A program made the translations under genes and the position numbers. DNA of 6,890 bases, taken from contig USPO01000079.1 in the NCBI GenBank assembly GCA_900556575.1, positions 1 to 6,890 of the forward strand, read 5' to 3'. Source of the stretch: an uncultured Eubacteriales bacterium. GTDB taxonomy: Bacteria; Bacillota; Clostridia; UBA1381. The notes below the pieces were generated by a model that worked only from the letters and a program-made list of their open reading frames with translations, ran no database searches and was not told the origin of the DNA. Shown here piece after piece: positions 1 to 5,088 of the stretch (its first letter is position 1; each line of letters starts with the position of its first letter).

Positions 1-65
1 AATATAAAAATCTTGTGTTAAAAAAATAATAACTCCCAAATAAACCCCAAAACGTTAAAACGGGC
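1..65. other. AT-rich flank with no identifiable gene
   Basis: This short A/T-rich stretch lies beyond the terminator of the tRNA unit. I see no open reading frame with a ribosome binding site, no RNA fold and no clear promoter. It is probably spacer leading to the next gene outside the window. Confidence 0.5.
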
Positions 66-118
66 AAAAAAAGAGAAAACCCATAAGTATCAAAAAGCCG
101 ATACTTATGGGTTTTCTC
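66..118 (-). terminator. Rho-independent terminator of the tRNA-Thr unit
   Basis: A perfect 19-bp stem (73-91 with 100-118) encloses an 8-base loop. Read on the minus strand, the hairpin begins 2 bases after the encoded CCA end of the tRNA and is followed by seven T residues (66-72). The plus strand has no T run after the stem, so it works for minus-strand transcription. It should end the tRNA transcript and make it a single-gene unit. Confidence 0.92.
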
Positions 119-120
119 AA

Positions 121-195
121 TGGAGCTAGTGAGCAGAATCGGACTGCCGACCTCTTCATTACCAATGAAGTGCACTACCACTGTGCTACACTAGC
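121..195 (-). tRNA. tRNA-Thr (anticodon GGT), encoded CCA, atypical T-loop
   Basis: The minus strand folds into a full cloverleaf of 75 bases including CCA. The acceptor stem GCTAGTG/CACTAGC has seven perfect pairs. The D arm is GCAC/GTGC with GG in the loop. The anticodon stem CTTCA/TGAAG holds loop TTGGTAA, so the anticodon is GGT (plus-strand 161-163), reading the Thr codon ACC and, without wobble modification, ACU. The variable loop is five bases. The T stem GGCAG/CTGCT includes one G-T pair. The T loop reads TCCGATT instead of the normal TTCGAnT, so position 55 (plus-strand G142), almost always U and converted to pseudouridine, is C. The rest of the fold is intact, and it has its own promoter and terminator, so I call it a likely functional gene with an odd base. 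A decaying copy or a sequencing error is possible. Confidence 0.93.
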
Positions 196-215
196 ATAAT
201 CTTAACACAAATAAT

Positions 216-244
216 ATTATAACAGATATATTACGTTTTGTCAA
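216..244 (-). promoter_or_regulatory. Consensus sigma-A promoter of tRNA-Thr
   Basis: On the minus strand, TTGACA (239-244) and TATAAT (216-221) are separated by exactly 17 bases, a perfect match to the housekeeping consensus. Transcription should start near 209, leaving a leader of roughly 13 bases before the tRNA. Such strong promoters are typical of stable RNA genes. It shows that the tRNA does not depend on read-through from the cdaA-cdaR operon. Confidence 0.9.
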
Positions 245-256
245 GTATAAAATTAG

Positions 257-302
257 GATTTTTCATCGCAAGTCAAAATATTTTGACTTGCGATGAAAAA
301 TC
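257..302. repeat. Perfect 46-bp palindrome, probable terminator after cdaR
   Basis: Two 23-base arms (257-279 and 280-302) are exact reverse complements with no spacer. As RNA this would form a long hairpin with an AU-rich tip. It starts 8 bases past the cdaR stop and ends before the tRNA promoter, the position of a terminator. A classic U tract is lacking: on the minus strand the stem is followed by CTAATTTTAT, with only four consecutive T. It may terminate weakly, protect the mRNA 3' end, or act as a protein-binding palindrome. Because it is symmetrical, it looks the same from either strand. Confidence 0.7.
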
Positions 303-310
303 AATAGAAA

Positions 311-1492
311 TTATTCTAATGTTACTTCAATATACATATCTTCGGCAAAGGTTACCCGTTCATCTTCCGGCTTGACCTTTATATTGTGTACTCCAGCAGT
401 GAGACCAGTCAAGTCAATTGATGCCTTGATGTTTCCGTCGTTCAGTACATTCTCCGGTGCACTTACGAGAGAGCCGGTTAGAGTTGTGTTAAATGCGGCA
501 GTGAGTCCGGAGGGAGTATTCTTTGCCTCAACTGTTATATCCATATGGCGCTGTTCTTTTTTTTCAAGTACAGGTTTTGCATATACTTCTGCAACACTTT
601 CGGGAATATACATCCCATCCTCTTCGAGCAGCATATAGGGGCCTTCTCCGCTGTCAGGAGAGTTTATATTAAGATATACACATTCTGCAGTACAGTCTGG
701 CTGAACACCTATTTCTACCGAGGACAATGCACAGGTGCTTGATTTCGTATCAAGCCAATAGTCATTTGTCAGCTTGGAATTAAGTTTCATTCTTACCGGC
801 ATAGTTTTTTTGTCATATATTGTATTTGTTGCTGTCACCTTGCTGAAAGAGAGTGTAATTGTTGTGTTGGATTGCGGAGGTTGTACTCCCTGAAGTTTTG
901 GCTTTAGCGTCAGGTCAACTGATGAGCCGTCTGTAATATGAGATGCATCCAGTTCGGCAATTACGCCTTCGAGAATGCTTATATCGCTTTCTGAACCGGA
1001 AACCTTGACTTTGGTATCAGAAAGTTTTGTTTTTATGAGTTTTCCCTTGGGGACATTTGTCTGTTTTAAGGTTATAGTAACATCCTTTGAGGATAATCGC
1101 TCAATTTTTACAGGTACAGAGCTTACTCTTGAGCGATTAACCGTAAGACGATTATTTGACGACACTACATTTCCTTCAAGATTATAGGTTCCCGGTTCGG
1201 TTATATCACTTACATCTACTGCAAGTCCTATTCCGAGTGATGAATTTATTAGGTCACGTCGCTTACCTATTACGGTTAAAGGAATATTAGCTGTATTTGA
1301 TGCTGCCGATACAATAAGACCGCGTTCTGTAAGGTTATTTACACCGTTAAATTCTATCGGTATGTTATTTATCGTTCCGCTTACATCAGGATCCTGTATT
1401 GCACCGACAATAATCCATAATATTACGGCAAGCACAACTGAAAGGATAATTGACCGCAGCTTACTGCCCTTTTTTTGTTTTTTTTCTTTCAA
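311..1492 (-). CDS. cdaR: YbbR-domain protein, CdaA regulator (CdaR)
   Basis: This 393-residue membrane-anchored extracytoplasmic protein is the likely partner and regulator of the diadenylate cyclase encoded just upstream. A lysine-rich N terminus (residues 2-11) precedes one transmembrane helix (about 13-33), giving an N-in topology. The rest is beta-rich with YbbR-type repeats: clear ones at about 40-130 and 137-220, a diverged one at about 228-310, and one at about 317-392. Typical features are the short IPIEF-, VPVKIE- and ITLSF-type strands bounding each repeat. B. subtilis CdaR is longer, with four YbbR repeats, so this is a somewhat compact version. The start is TTG at 1490-1492, chosen because AAGGGAG lies 9 bases upstream and no in-frame ATG fits. 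The gene begins 32 bases after the cdaA stop, so the two are almost certainly co-transcribed. The family role is established; action here is inferred from the repeats and gene order. Confidence 0.9.
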   Translation of the reverse strand: MKEKKQKKGSKLRSIILSVVLAVILWIIVGAIQDPDVSGTINNIPIEFNGVNNLTERGLIVSAASNTANIPLTVIGKRRDLINSSLGIGLAVDVSDITEPGTYNLEGNVVSSNNRLTVNRSRVSSVPVKIERLSSKDVTITLKQTNVPKGKLIKTKLSDTKVKVSGSESDISILEGVIAELDASHITDGSSVDLTLKPKLQGVQPPQSNTTITLSFSKVTATNTIYDKKTMPVRMKLNSKLTNDYWLDTKSSTCALSSVEIGVQPDCTAECVYLNINSPDSGEGPYMLLEEDGMYIPESVAEVYAKPVLEKKEQRHMDITVEAKNTPSGLTAAFNTTLTGSLVSAPENVLNDGNIKASIDLTGLTAGVHNIKVKPEDERVTFAEDMYIEVTLE

Positions 1493-1501
1493 TATTAGCT
1501 T

Positions 1502-1508
1502 CTCCCTT
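1502..1508 (-). promoter_or_regulatory. Ribosome binding site that fixes the TTG start of cdaR
   Basis: AAGGGAG on the minus strand lies 9 bases before the TTG at 1490-1492. The ATG at 1509-1511 overlaps this site's edge and is out of frame, so the TTG is the best start. Confidence 0.8.
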
Positions 1509-1524
1509 CATAATGCATTGCATT

Positions 1525-2367
1525 TTATTTGGTTTTCCAAAATTTAAATCTATTTGTCTTAACTGTCTCTTCCTTAGGCTTTATGAGTGTTTTTCTTAAT
1601 GCACTTGTTAAAGTAGTATCTGAAAGATTTCTTGTAAGTGTTCCGTTTAGTGCGATAGAAATTTTTCCTGTTTCTTCACTTACAACAACAACAACAGCAT
1701 CGCTGCACTCGCTGAGTCCTATTGCTGCACGGTGTCTTGTACCCAAATCTCTTGACAAATTATTGTTATTTGTAAGAGGTAAAAGACAGCTCGCAGCAGC
1801 AGCACGGTTATTGCTTATTATTACAGCTCCGTCATGCAGAGGAGTATTCGGTACAAAGATGTTTTCTAATAATCTGCTCGAAACTGAAGCATCAATTTTT
1901 GTGCCTGTGCGTATGTAATCAAAAAGCTTTGTTTCACGTTCTATAACTATTAAAGCACCGGTTTTTGTCTGCGACATATCGCAGGCTGCCTTTACAACCG
2001 ATTCTATAACCATTTCTGTTTCATTGTCATCACTGTCGGCAGTGAAATCAAAGAAGCTGCCGAATTTTAACCGTCCTATTCTTTCAAGCATTGTTCTCAA
2101 TTCAGGCTGGAAAATGACAACAAGTGCAAATACACCTATTTGTACAGTTCCGCTTAGTATGTAGTGAAGCGTATTTAACCTGAGCCAGTCACTCAGAACA
2201 AATATCGCAAATAAAAAACCAACACCCTTTACGACCTGTGCGGCACGGGTTTCCTTTAGCAGTTTGATAAGATAAAATATTATTACAGCAATAATTGCTA
2301 TATCTATTAAATCTGAAGGCTTTAACAGCTGAAGGTATCCTAATATATATTGAATAGCTGAATTCAT
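1525..2367 (-). CDS. cdaA: Membrane diadenylate cyclase CdaA
   Basis: This 280-residue protein should condense two ATP into cyclic di-AMP, a second messenger controlling potassium and osmolyte uptake and cell-wall homeostasis in Gram-positive bacteria. Three hydrophobic helices (about 21-35, 43-62 and 70-86) anchor it, followed by the cytoplasmic DisA_N (DAC) domain at about 115-262. Both signature motifs are intact: D179-G180-A181 within LHDGAVII, the metal and ATP site, and R211-H212-R213 within the RHRAAIGLSE stretch, the triphosphate-binding site. Length and layout match the CdaA class (TIGR00159) rather than DisA, which has DNA-binding domains, or the CdaS class. ATG is preceded by AAAGGGTG with a 5-base gap. 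It is first in the operon and its product should contact CdaR in the membrane. The partner glmM is not adjacent. Confidence 0.96.
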   Translation of the reverse strand: MNSAIQYILGYLQLLKPSDLIDIAIIAVIIFYLIKLLKETRAAQVVKGVGFLFAIFVLSDWLRLNTLHYILSGTVQIGVFALVVIFQPELRTMLERIGRLKFGSFFDFTADSDDNETEMVIESVVKAACDMSQTKTGALIVIERETKLFDYIRTGTKIDASVSSRLLENIFVPNTPLHDGAVIISNNRAAAASCLLPLTNNNNLSRDLGTRHRAAIGLSECSDAVVVVVSEETGKISIALNGTLTRNLSDTTLTSALRKTLIKPKEETVKTNRFKFWKTK

Positions 2368-2430
2368 GTTTTCACCCTTTTGTAAGTATTTTTTTGTTTT
2401 GTTACATTGCTAAAAAAATGTTACACTTAT

Positions 2431-2459
2431 ATTATACAACATTTTAGAATATAATTCTA
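2431..2459 (-). promoter_or_regulatory. Candidate cdaA-cdaR promoter
   Basis: A perfect TATAAT lies on the minus strand at 2431-2436. The hexamer 17 bases upstream is TAGAAT (2454-2459), a poor -35 match, so the promoter may be weak or need an activator. The predicted start near 2424 gives a leader of about 57 bases before cdaA. The -10 is convincing but the -35 is uncertain. Confidence 0.5.
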
Positions 2460-2488
2460 TACTTTTTTAGAAATTTTTTTAAAAATTG

Positions 2489-2517
2489 TTGTAACTTTTT
2501 TTAATGTATGCTATAAT
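2489..2517 (+). promoter_or_regulatory. Extended -10 promoter of the secreted stalk/cohesin-like gene
   Basis: TTGTAA (2489-2494) and TATAAT (2512-2517) are 17 bases apart, and TGC just before the -10 makes it an extended -10 element. Transcription should begin near 2524, giving a leader of about 58 bases to the ATG at 2582. It is divergent from the cdaA promoter, with about 30 bases between the two -35 regions. Confidence 0.85.
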
Positions 2518-2568
2518 AGAATAAAATATGATTTTGTTGAACTTTTTAGACAAATCAAAATTCAAACT

Positions 2569-2573
2569 GGAGG
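2569..2573 (+). promoter_or_regulatory. Ribosome binding site placing the start at 2582
   Basis: GGAGG lies 8 bases before the ATG at 2582. The earlier in-frame ATG at 2528 has no such site and sits only about 4 bases after the predicted transcription start. A signal peptide begins directly at 2582, which supports the shorter form. Confidence 0.88.
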
Positions 2574-2581
2574 TTTTTGTA

Positions 2582-3538
2582 ATGAACAAAAAATTAGTAT
2601 GCTTAACAGCAGCTGCTGCAATGGCTGCATCATATTCAGCAGCATTTGCAGAGAATAATGTAAAGGTTATTGTAGATAATTCGGAGATTAACTACGAGGA
2701 TCAGCAGCCGATTATAGAGAATGACAGAACTCTAATCCCTGTAAGAGGTGCATTTGAGGCAATGGGCGGAACTGTTGAATGGGATGGTGATACTCAGACC
2801 GTAACGGTAAGAAACAATACGAATACAAAGATAGCAAAGCTTACTATCGGTTCGGACGTGATGCAGGTATTCAATTATAAAACATTATTGGACGTTGACA
2901 AAGAAGAGATAAAGCTTGATGTTCCGGCAAAGCTTATAAATGACAGAACAATGCTCCCGCTTCGTGCAGTCGGAGAGGCTATGGGCGCATCAGTTGCTTG
3001 GGATGAGGATACATATACAGCTTCAATCACAACAAAGACAATAAGTGATGAGAAGAAGGCAAGCATGGCTGAAATGTATCTTACGCAGGGTACGTCAGAG
3101 AATGCTGATGAAATTGTAGTAGATGTAAATATTAAAAATATTGCACAATATGAAAATTCATATGTTGCAGGTGTAACATTGGGACTTAATTATGACAAGG
3201 AAGCACTTGAATTTGTAAGCTGCGGACTTTACAATGGTGATAATAAGGTTGAGAACGCTCTTGGTGTAGAGAATGCAGAGTTTGATGAAAACAGATTGAA
3301 GGCTCCGTATATTACTGTTGATGAAGAGAATGCTGCATCATCAGATGGCGTTATAATGAAGGTTGTATTCAAGAAGCTCAAAGAAGAGGGCGGAAAGGTT
3401 TCTCTTTCAACATCATATCATTCAAGACTTGGTTATGATACAGATGTGTTAATATGCAAGAAGGGTACAGGTGATACAAAGACACTTGATTTAGAAGACG
3501 GTCTTATTATTGATTCATCAGAATTAGAAGTAAAGTAA
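2582..3538 (+). CDS. Secreted stalk-domain and cohesin-like protein
   Basis: This is a 318-residue exported protein of unknown specific role. Residues 1-23 form a signal peptide: the KK N terminus, an alanine-rich core, and a likely cut after AFA before ENN. Residues about 27-150 match a copper amine oxidase N-terminal-like (stalk) domain in two halves, each with the hallmark NDRT-(L/M)-(I/L)-P-(V/L)-R, then EAMG, then a W-D strand (about 47-76 and 120-149). This domain is common on clostridial surface proteins and does not imply copper or amine oxidase activity. Residues about 175-310 resemble a cohesin-type beta sandwich, seen in VDVNIKNI followed by LGLNYDKEALEFVSC and a late MKVVFK strand. 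No SLH repeat, LPXTG, dockerin or C-terminal helix is seen, so it is either released or held by other proteins. The gene is monocistronic, with its own promoter and terminator. The cohesin assignment is pattern-based and less certain than the stalk domain. Confidence 0.85.
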   Translation: MNKKLVCLTAAAAMAASYSAAFAENNVKVIVDNSEINYEDQQPIIENDRTLIPVRGAFEAMGGTVEWDGDTQTVTVRNNTNTKIAKLTIGSDVMQVFNYKTLLDVDKEEIKLDVPAKLINDRTMLPLRAVGEAMGASVAWDEDTYTASITTKTISDEKKASMAEMYLTQGTSENADEIVVDVNIKNIAQYENSYVAGVTLGLNYDKEALEFVSCGLYNGDNKVENALGVENAEFDENRLKAPYITVDEENAASSDGVIMKVVFKKLKEEGGKVSLSTSYHSRLGYDTDVLICKKGTGDTKTLDLEDGLIIDSSELEVK

Positions 3539-3586
3539 TAAAAAGATACTGCCGCAAAATTTTATCCTGCGGCAGTATCTTTTTTA
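3539..3586. terminator. Bidirectional terminator between converging genes
   Basis: A 13-bp GC-rich stem (3544-3556 with 3568-3580) has an 11-base loop. On the plus strand it is followed by a run of T (3580-3585), ending the secreted-protein gene. On the minus strand the A run at 3540-3544 reads as a T tract, ending galE, whose stop lies 8 bases from the stem. One hairpin therefore serves both genes. Confidence 0.95.
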
Positions 3587-3588
3587 TA

Positions 3589-4602
3589 TCAGTCAGCGAA
3601 TCCGTTCGGATGGGTACTCTGCCATCTCCAGAGGTCTTCGCACATTTCATCTACACCACGAGTTGCAACCCAATCAAGTTCATTCTTTGCTTTTGATGCG
3701 TCTGCATAACATTCAGCAATATCTCCCGGTCTTCTTGGGTCGATAACGTAAGGAATTTCCTTGCCGCAGGCTTTTGAGAATGCCTGGATAATCTGAAGAA
3801 CGCTGTAGCCGTTTCCTGTACCGAGGTTATAGATATGTACACCCTCCTTGTCTGCACAATGTTCAATTGCCTTAACGTGTCCTAAAGCAAGGTCAACAAC
3901 GTGGATATAGTCACGAACACCTGTACCGTCAACTGTCGGGTAATCATTGCCGTAAACATGAACCTTTTCAAGCTTGCCTACCGCAACCTGTGCAACATAT
4001 GGAAGAAGGTTGTTTGGAATACCCTTCGGGTCCTCGCCCATTGTTCCACTCTTGTGTGCACCAATCGGATTGAAATAACGGAGCAATGTAACTGAAAGCT
4101 TTGGGTTAGCCTTCTGAGCGTCTGTCATAATCTGTTCAATCATAAGCTTTGTTGAACCATACGGATTGGTTGTTGAAAGCGGGAAGTCCTCTGTTATAGG
4201 AACTGTTTTCGGCATTCCGTAAACTGTTGCCGATGATGAGAATACAATATTGTTTACATTGTATTTCTCCATAATTTCCATAAGAATGAGAGTACCTGTA
4301 ATATTGTTATGATAGTAACGGAGAGGTATCTGTGTTGACTCACCAACAGCCTTTAAACCTGCAAAGTGAATAACAGCGTCAATCTTATTCTCCTTAAATA
4401 CCTTTTCTGTACCCTCATAATCAAGGAGGTCTACCTCATAAAACGGAACCTTCTTGCCTGTGAGTGCCTCTACCGCATCAACGCATTTCTTGCTTGCGTT
4501 GTAGAGATTGTCAAGAATTACTACGTCATATCCGGCATTGATAAGCTCAACGCAGGTATGGCTGCCTATATAGCCGGCACCGCCGGTTACTAAAATTGTC
4601 AT
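3589..4602 (-). CDS. galE: UDP-glucose 4-epimerase GalE
   Basis: This 337-residue cytosolic enzyme interconverts UDP-glucose and UDP-galactose using bound NAD, in the Leloir pathway and in supplying UDP-galactose for glycans. It is an extended short-chain dehydrogenase: the NAD motif GGAGYIGSH sits at residues 7-15, catalytic Ser124 in SSSATVYG, and the Tyr148/Lys152 pair in YGSTK. The GalE signatures HFAGLKAVGES (about 79-89) and RYFNPIGAH (about 175-183) are present. Length and sequence follow E. coli GalE (338 residues) nearly end to end. The gate residue matching E. coli Tyr299 is Cys298, as in the human enzyme, which also handles UDP-GlcNAc. ATG at 4602 is chosen because GGAGG lies 9 bases upstream and the nucleotide-binding strand begins at once. 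The gene stands alone with its own promoter; no other gal genes are adjacent. Confidence 0.97.
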   Translation of the reverse strand: MTILVTGGAGYIGSHTCVELINAGYDVVILDNLYNASKKCVDAVEALTGKKVPFYEVDLLDYEGTEKVFKENKIDAVIHFAGLKAVGESTQIPLRYYHNNITGTLILMEIMEKYNVNNIVFSSSATVYGMPKTVPITEDFPLSTTNPYGSTKLMIEQIMTDAQKANPKLSVTLLRYFNPIGAHKSGTMGEDPKGIPNNLLPYVAQVAVGKLEKVHVYGNDYPTVDGTGVRDYIHVVDLALGHVKAIEHCADKEGVHIYNLGTGNGYSVLQIIQAFSKACGKEIPYVIDPRRPGDIAECYADASKAKNELDWVATRGVDEMCEDLWRWQSTHPNGFAD

Positions 4603-4611
4603 AATCGTTAT

Positions 4612-4616
4612 CCTCC
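4612..4616 (-). promoter_or_regulatory. Ribosome binding site placing the galE start at 4602
   Basis: GGAGG on the minus strand is 9 bases before the ATG. The longer reading from a TTG at 4621-4623 would place this site inside the coding sequence and add seven residues absent from the family. Confidence 0.88.
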
Positions 4617-4663
4617 GATACAAAATTGTACGGCTCTTTTACTGTGATTTTGCCGCTAAATAT

Positions 4664-4692
4664 ATTATATATCTTTTTACTTGATTTTGCAA
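4664..4692 (-). promoter_or_regulatory. galE promoter
   Basis: On the minus strand TTGCAA (4687-4692) and TATAAT (4664-4669) are separated by 17 bases. The -10 is perfect and the -35 matches four of six positions. The start near 4657 gives a leader of about 55 bases. I see no operator or riboswitch in that leader. Confidence 0.8.
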
Positions 4693-4880
4693 GAGGTAAA
4701 TTGAATTTTGTAGAAAAAATGTTTTAAATAAAAGCAATGTTTTTGCTTTGCCTGAGGTAAACAGGCTTGCGGCATATTGCAGCCTGCAATTAGGTTATAC
4801 TAAAATAGTCAAAATTAACAAAACAAAAAAATGAATAACATATGAAAAATGTATTAATTCCATGAAATTTAAATTTCCTA
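4693..4880. other. Gene-free divergent spacer with small inverted repeats
   Basis: This spacer separates the galE promoter from the glnK-amtB promoter and holds no convincing gene. The low-complexity minus-strand reading frame across 4790-5017 lacks a ribosome binding site and crosses the glnK promoter and terminator. The one structured part is 4731-4790. It has a 7-bp hairpin (4731-4737 with 4743-4749), a CCTG/CAGG hairpin (4751-4765), and an overlapping hairpin at 4762-4786 with eight pairs and one bulge. The last two share 4762-4765 and so exclude each other. No T tract follows, so it is not an intrinsic terminator. It could be a protein-binding region or part of a small RNA, but the evidence is weak. 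Confidence 0.45.
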
Positions 4881-4909
4881 TTGACAATAAAAAAATTACG
4901 GTGTATAAT
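4881..4909 (+). promoter_or_regulatory. Consensus promoter of the glnK-amtB operon
   Basis: TTGACA (4881-4886) and TATAAT (4904-4909) are exactly 17 bases apart, a perfect sigma-A consensus. Transcription should start near 4916. A promoter this strong ahead of a nitrogen-scavenging operon is unexpected unless expression is limited afterwards, which the terminator just downstream would do. Confidence 0.9.
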
Positions 4910-4928
4910 AAGGACTGTAATTAAATAA

Positions 4929-4976
4929 AAACACAAAGACGTGTTTAGCTGAAGAAAGCTGAACACGTCTTTTTTG
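4929..4976 (+). promoter_or_regulatory. Leader attenuator: terminator with overlapping antiterminator hairpin, ANTAR-like
   Basis: A 14-bp stem (4937-4950 with 4957-4970, one G-T pair) with hexaloop GAAGAA is followed by six T, forming a full intrinsic terminator about 20 bases after the expected transcription start and about 115 before glnK. An alternative hairpin pairs 4929-4934 (AAACAC) with 4941-4946 (GTGTTT) around the loop AAAGAC. It uses the base of the terminator's left arm, so the two cannot coexist. The upper AGCT/AGCT stem with its six-base loop could remain as a second small hairpin. Two tandem hexaloop hairpins competing with a terminator is the layout bound by ANTAR antitermination proteins, whose loops are known to favour A at position 1 and G at position 4. 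The first loop fits both; the second fits only G4. The terminator is clear; the ANTAR link is inference. Confidence 0.65.
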
Positions 4977-5088
4977 ATTTTATTATTAAATTTATTAAAG
5001 AAAATAAACTGTTTCATATATTTTAAGAAGGGAGTGGTTAACCCGGCTTGGGATATGGAGCAGATAATCCATGAAAGGGGAGTTTGTT
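4977..5088 (+). other. Leader between attenuator and glnK
   Basis: About 110 bases of transcribed leader. The first half is A/T-only filler. The second half has a Shine-Dalgarno-like AAGAAGGGAG (5025-5034) with no start codon at usable spacing, the palindrome GGTTAACC (5036-5043), and a weak ATGGA/TCCAT pairing (5055-5059 with 5068-5072). The true glnK ribosome binding site is AAGGGGAG (5075-5082). I see no convincing leader peptide. Confidence 0.45.

Noticed and set aside
13..210. A 9-bp inverted repeat (13-21 and 202-210) flanking the tRNA unit, as if marking an insertion.
   Set aside because: It is short and A/T-rich, with no integrase, target duplication or other sign of mobility.
1467..1480. 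A slippery A-AAA-AAG heptamer near the start of cdaR that could cause a -1 frameshift.
   Set aside because: A -1 shift meets a stop within a few codons, so no useful product follows; it simply encodes the lysine-rich N terminus.
2528..2581. An in-frame ATG 54 bases upstream of the secreted-protein start, adding 18 residues.
   Set aside because: It lies only about 4 bases after the predicted transcription start and has no ribosome site, while GGAGG and a normal signal peptide mark 2582.
4603..4623. A seven-residue N-terminal extension of GalE from a TTG.
   Set aside because: It would contain the GGAGG that serves the ATG at 4602, and GalE proteins begin directly with the nucleotide-binding strand.
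4790..5017. A 75-codon minus-strand reading frame in the spacer before glnK.
   Set aside because: Low-complexity, phenylalanine- and asparagine-rich composition, no ribosome site, and it crosses the glnK promoter and terminator.
5048..5074. A possible eight-codon leader peptide (TTG start, stop overlapping the ATG at 5071) in the glnK leader.
   Set aside because: The Shine-Dalgarno-like sequence is 13 bases away, the start is TTG, and the codons show no regulatory pattern such as repeated control residues.
5071..5088. An upstream in-frame ATG for the P-II gene.
   Set aside because: The strong GGGGAG site would then lie inside the gene, and P-II proteins start close to the first strand, as from 5089.
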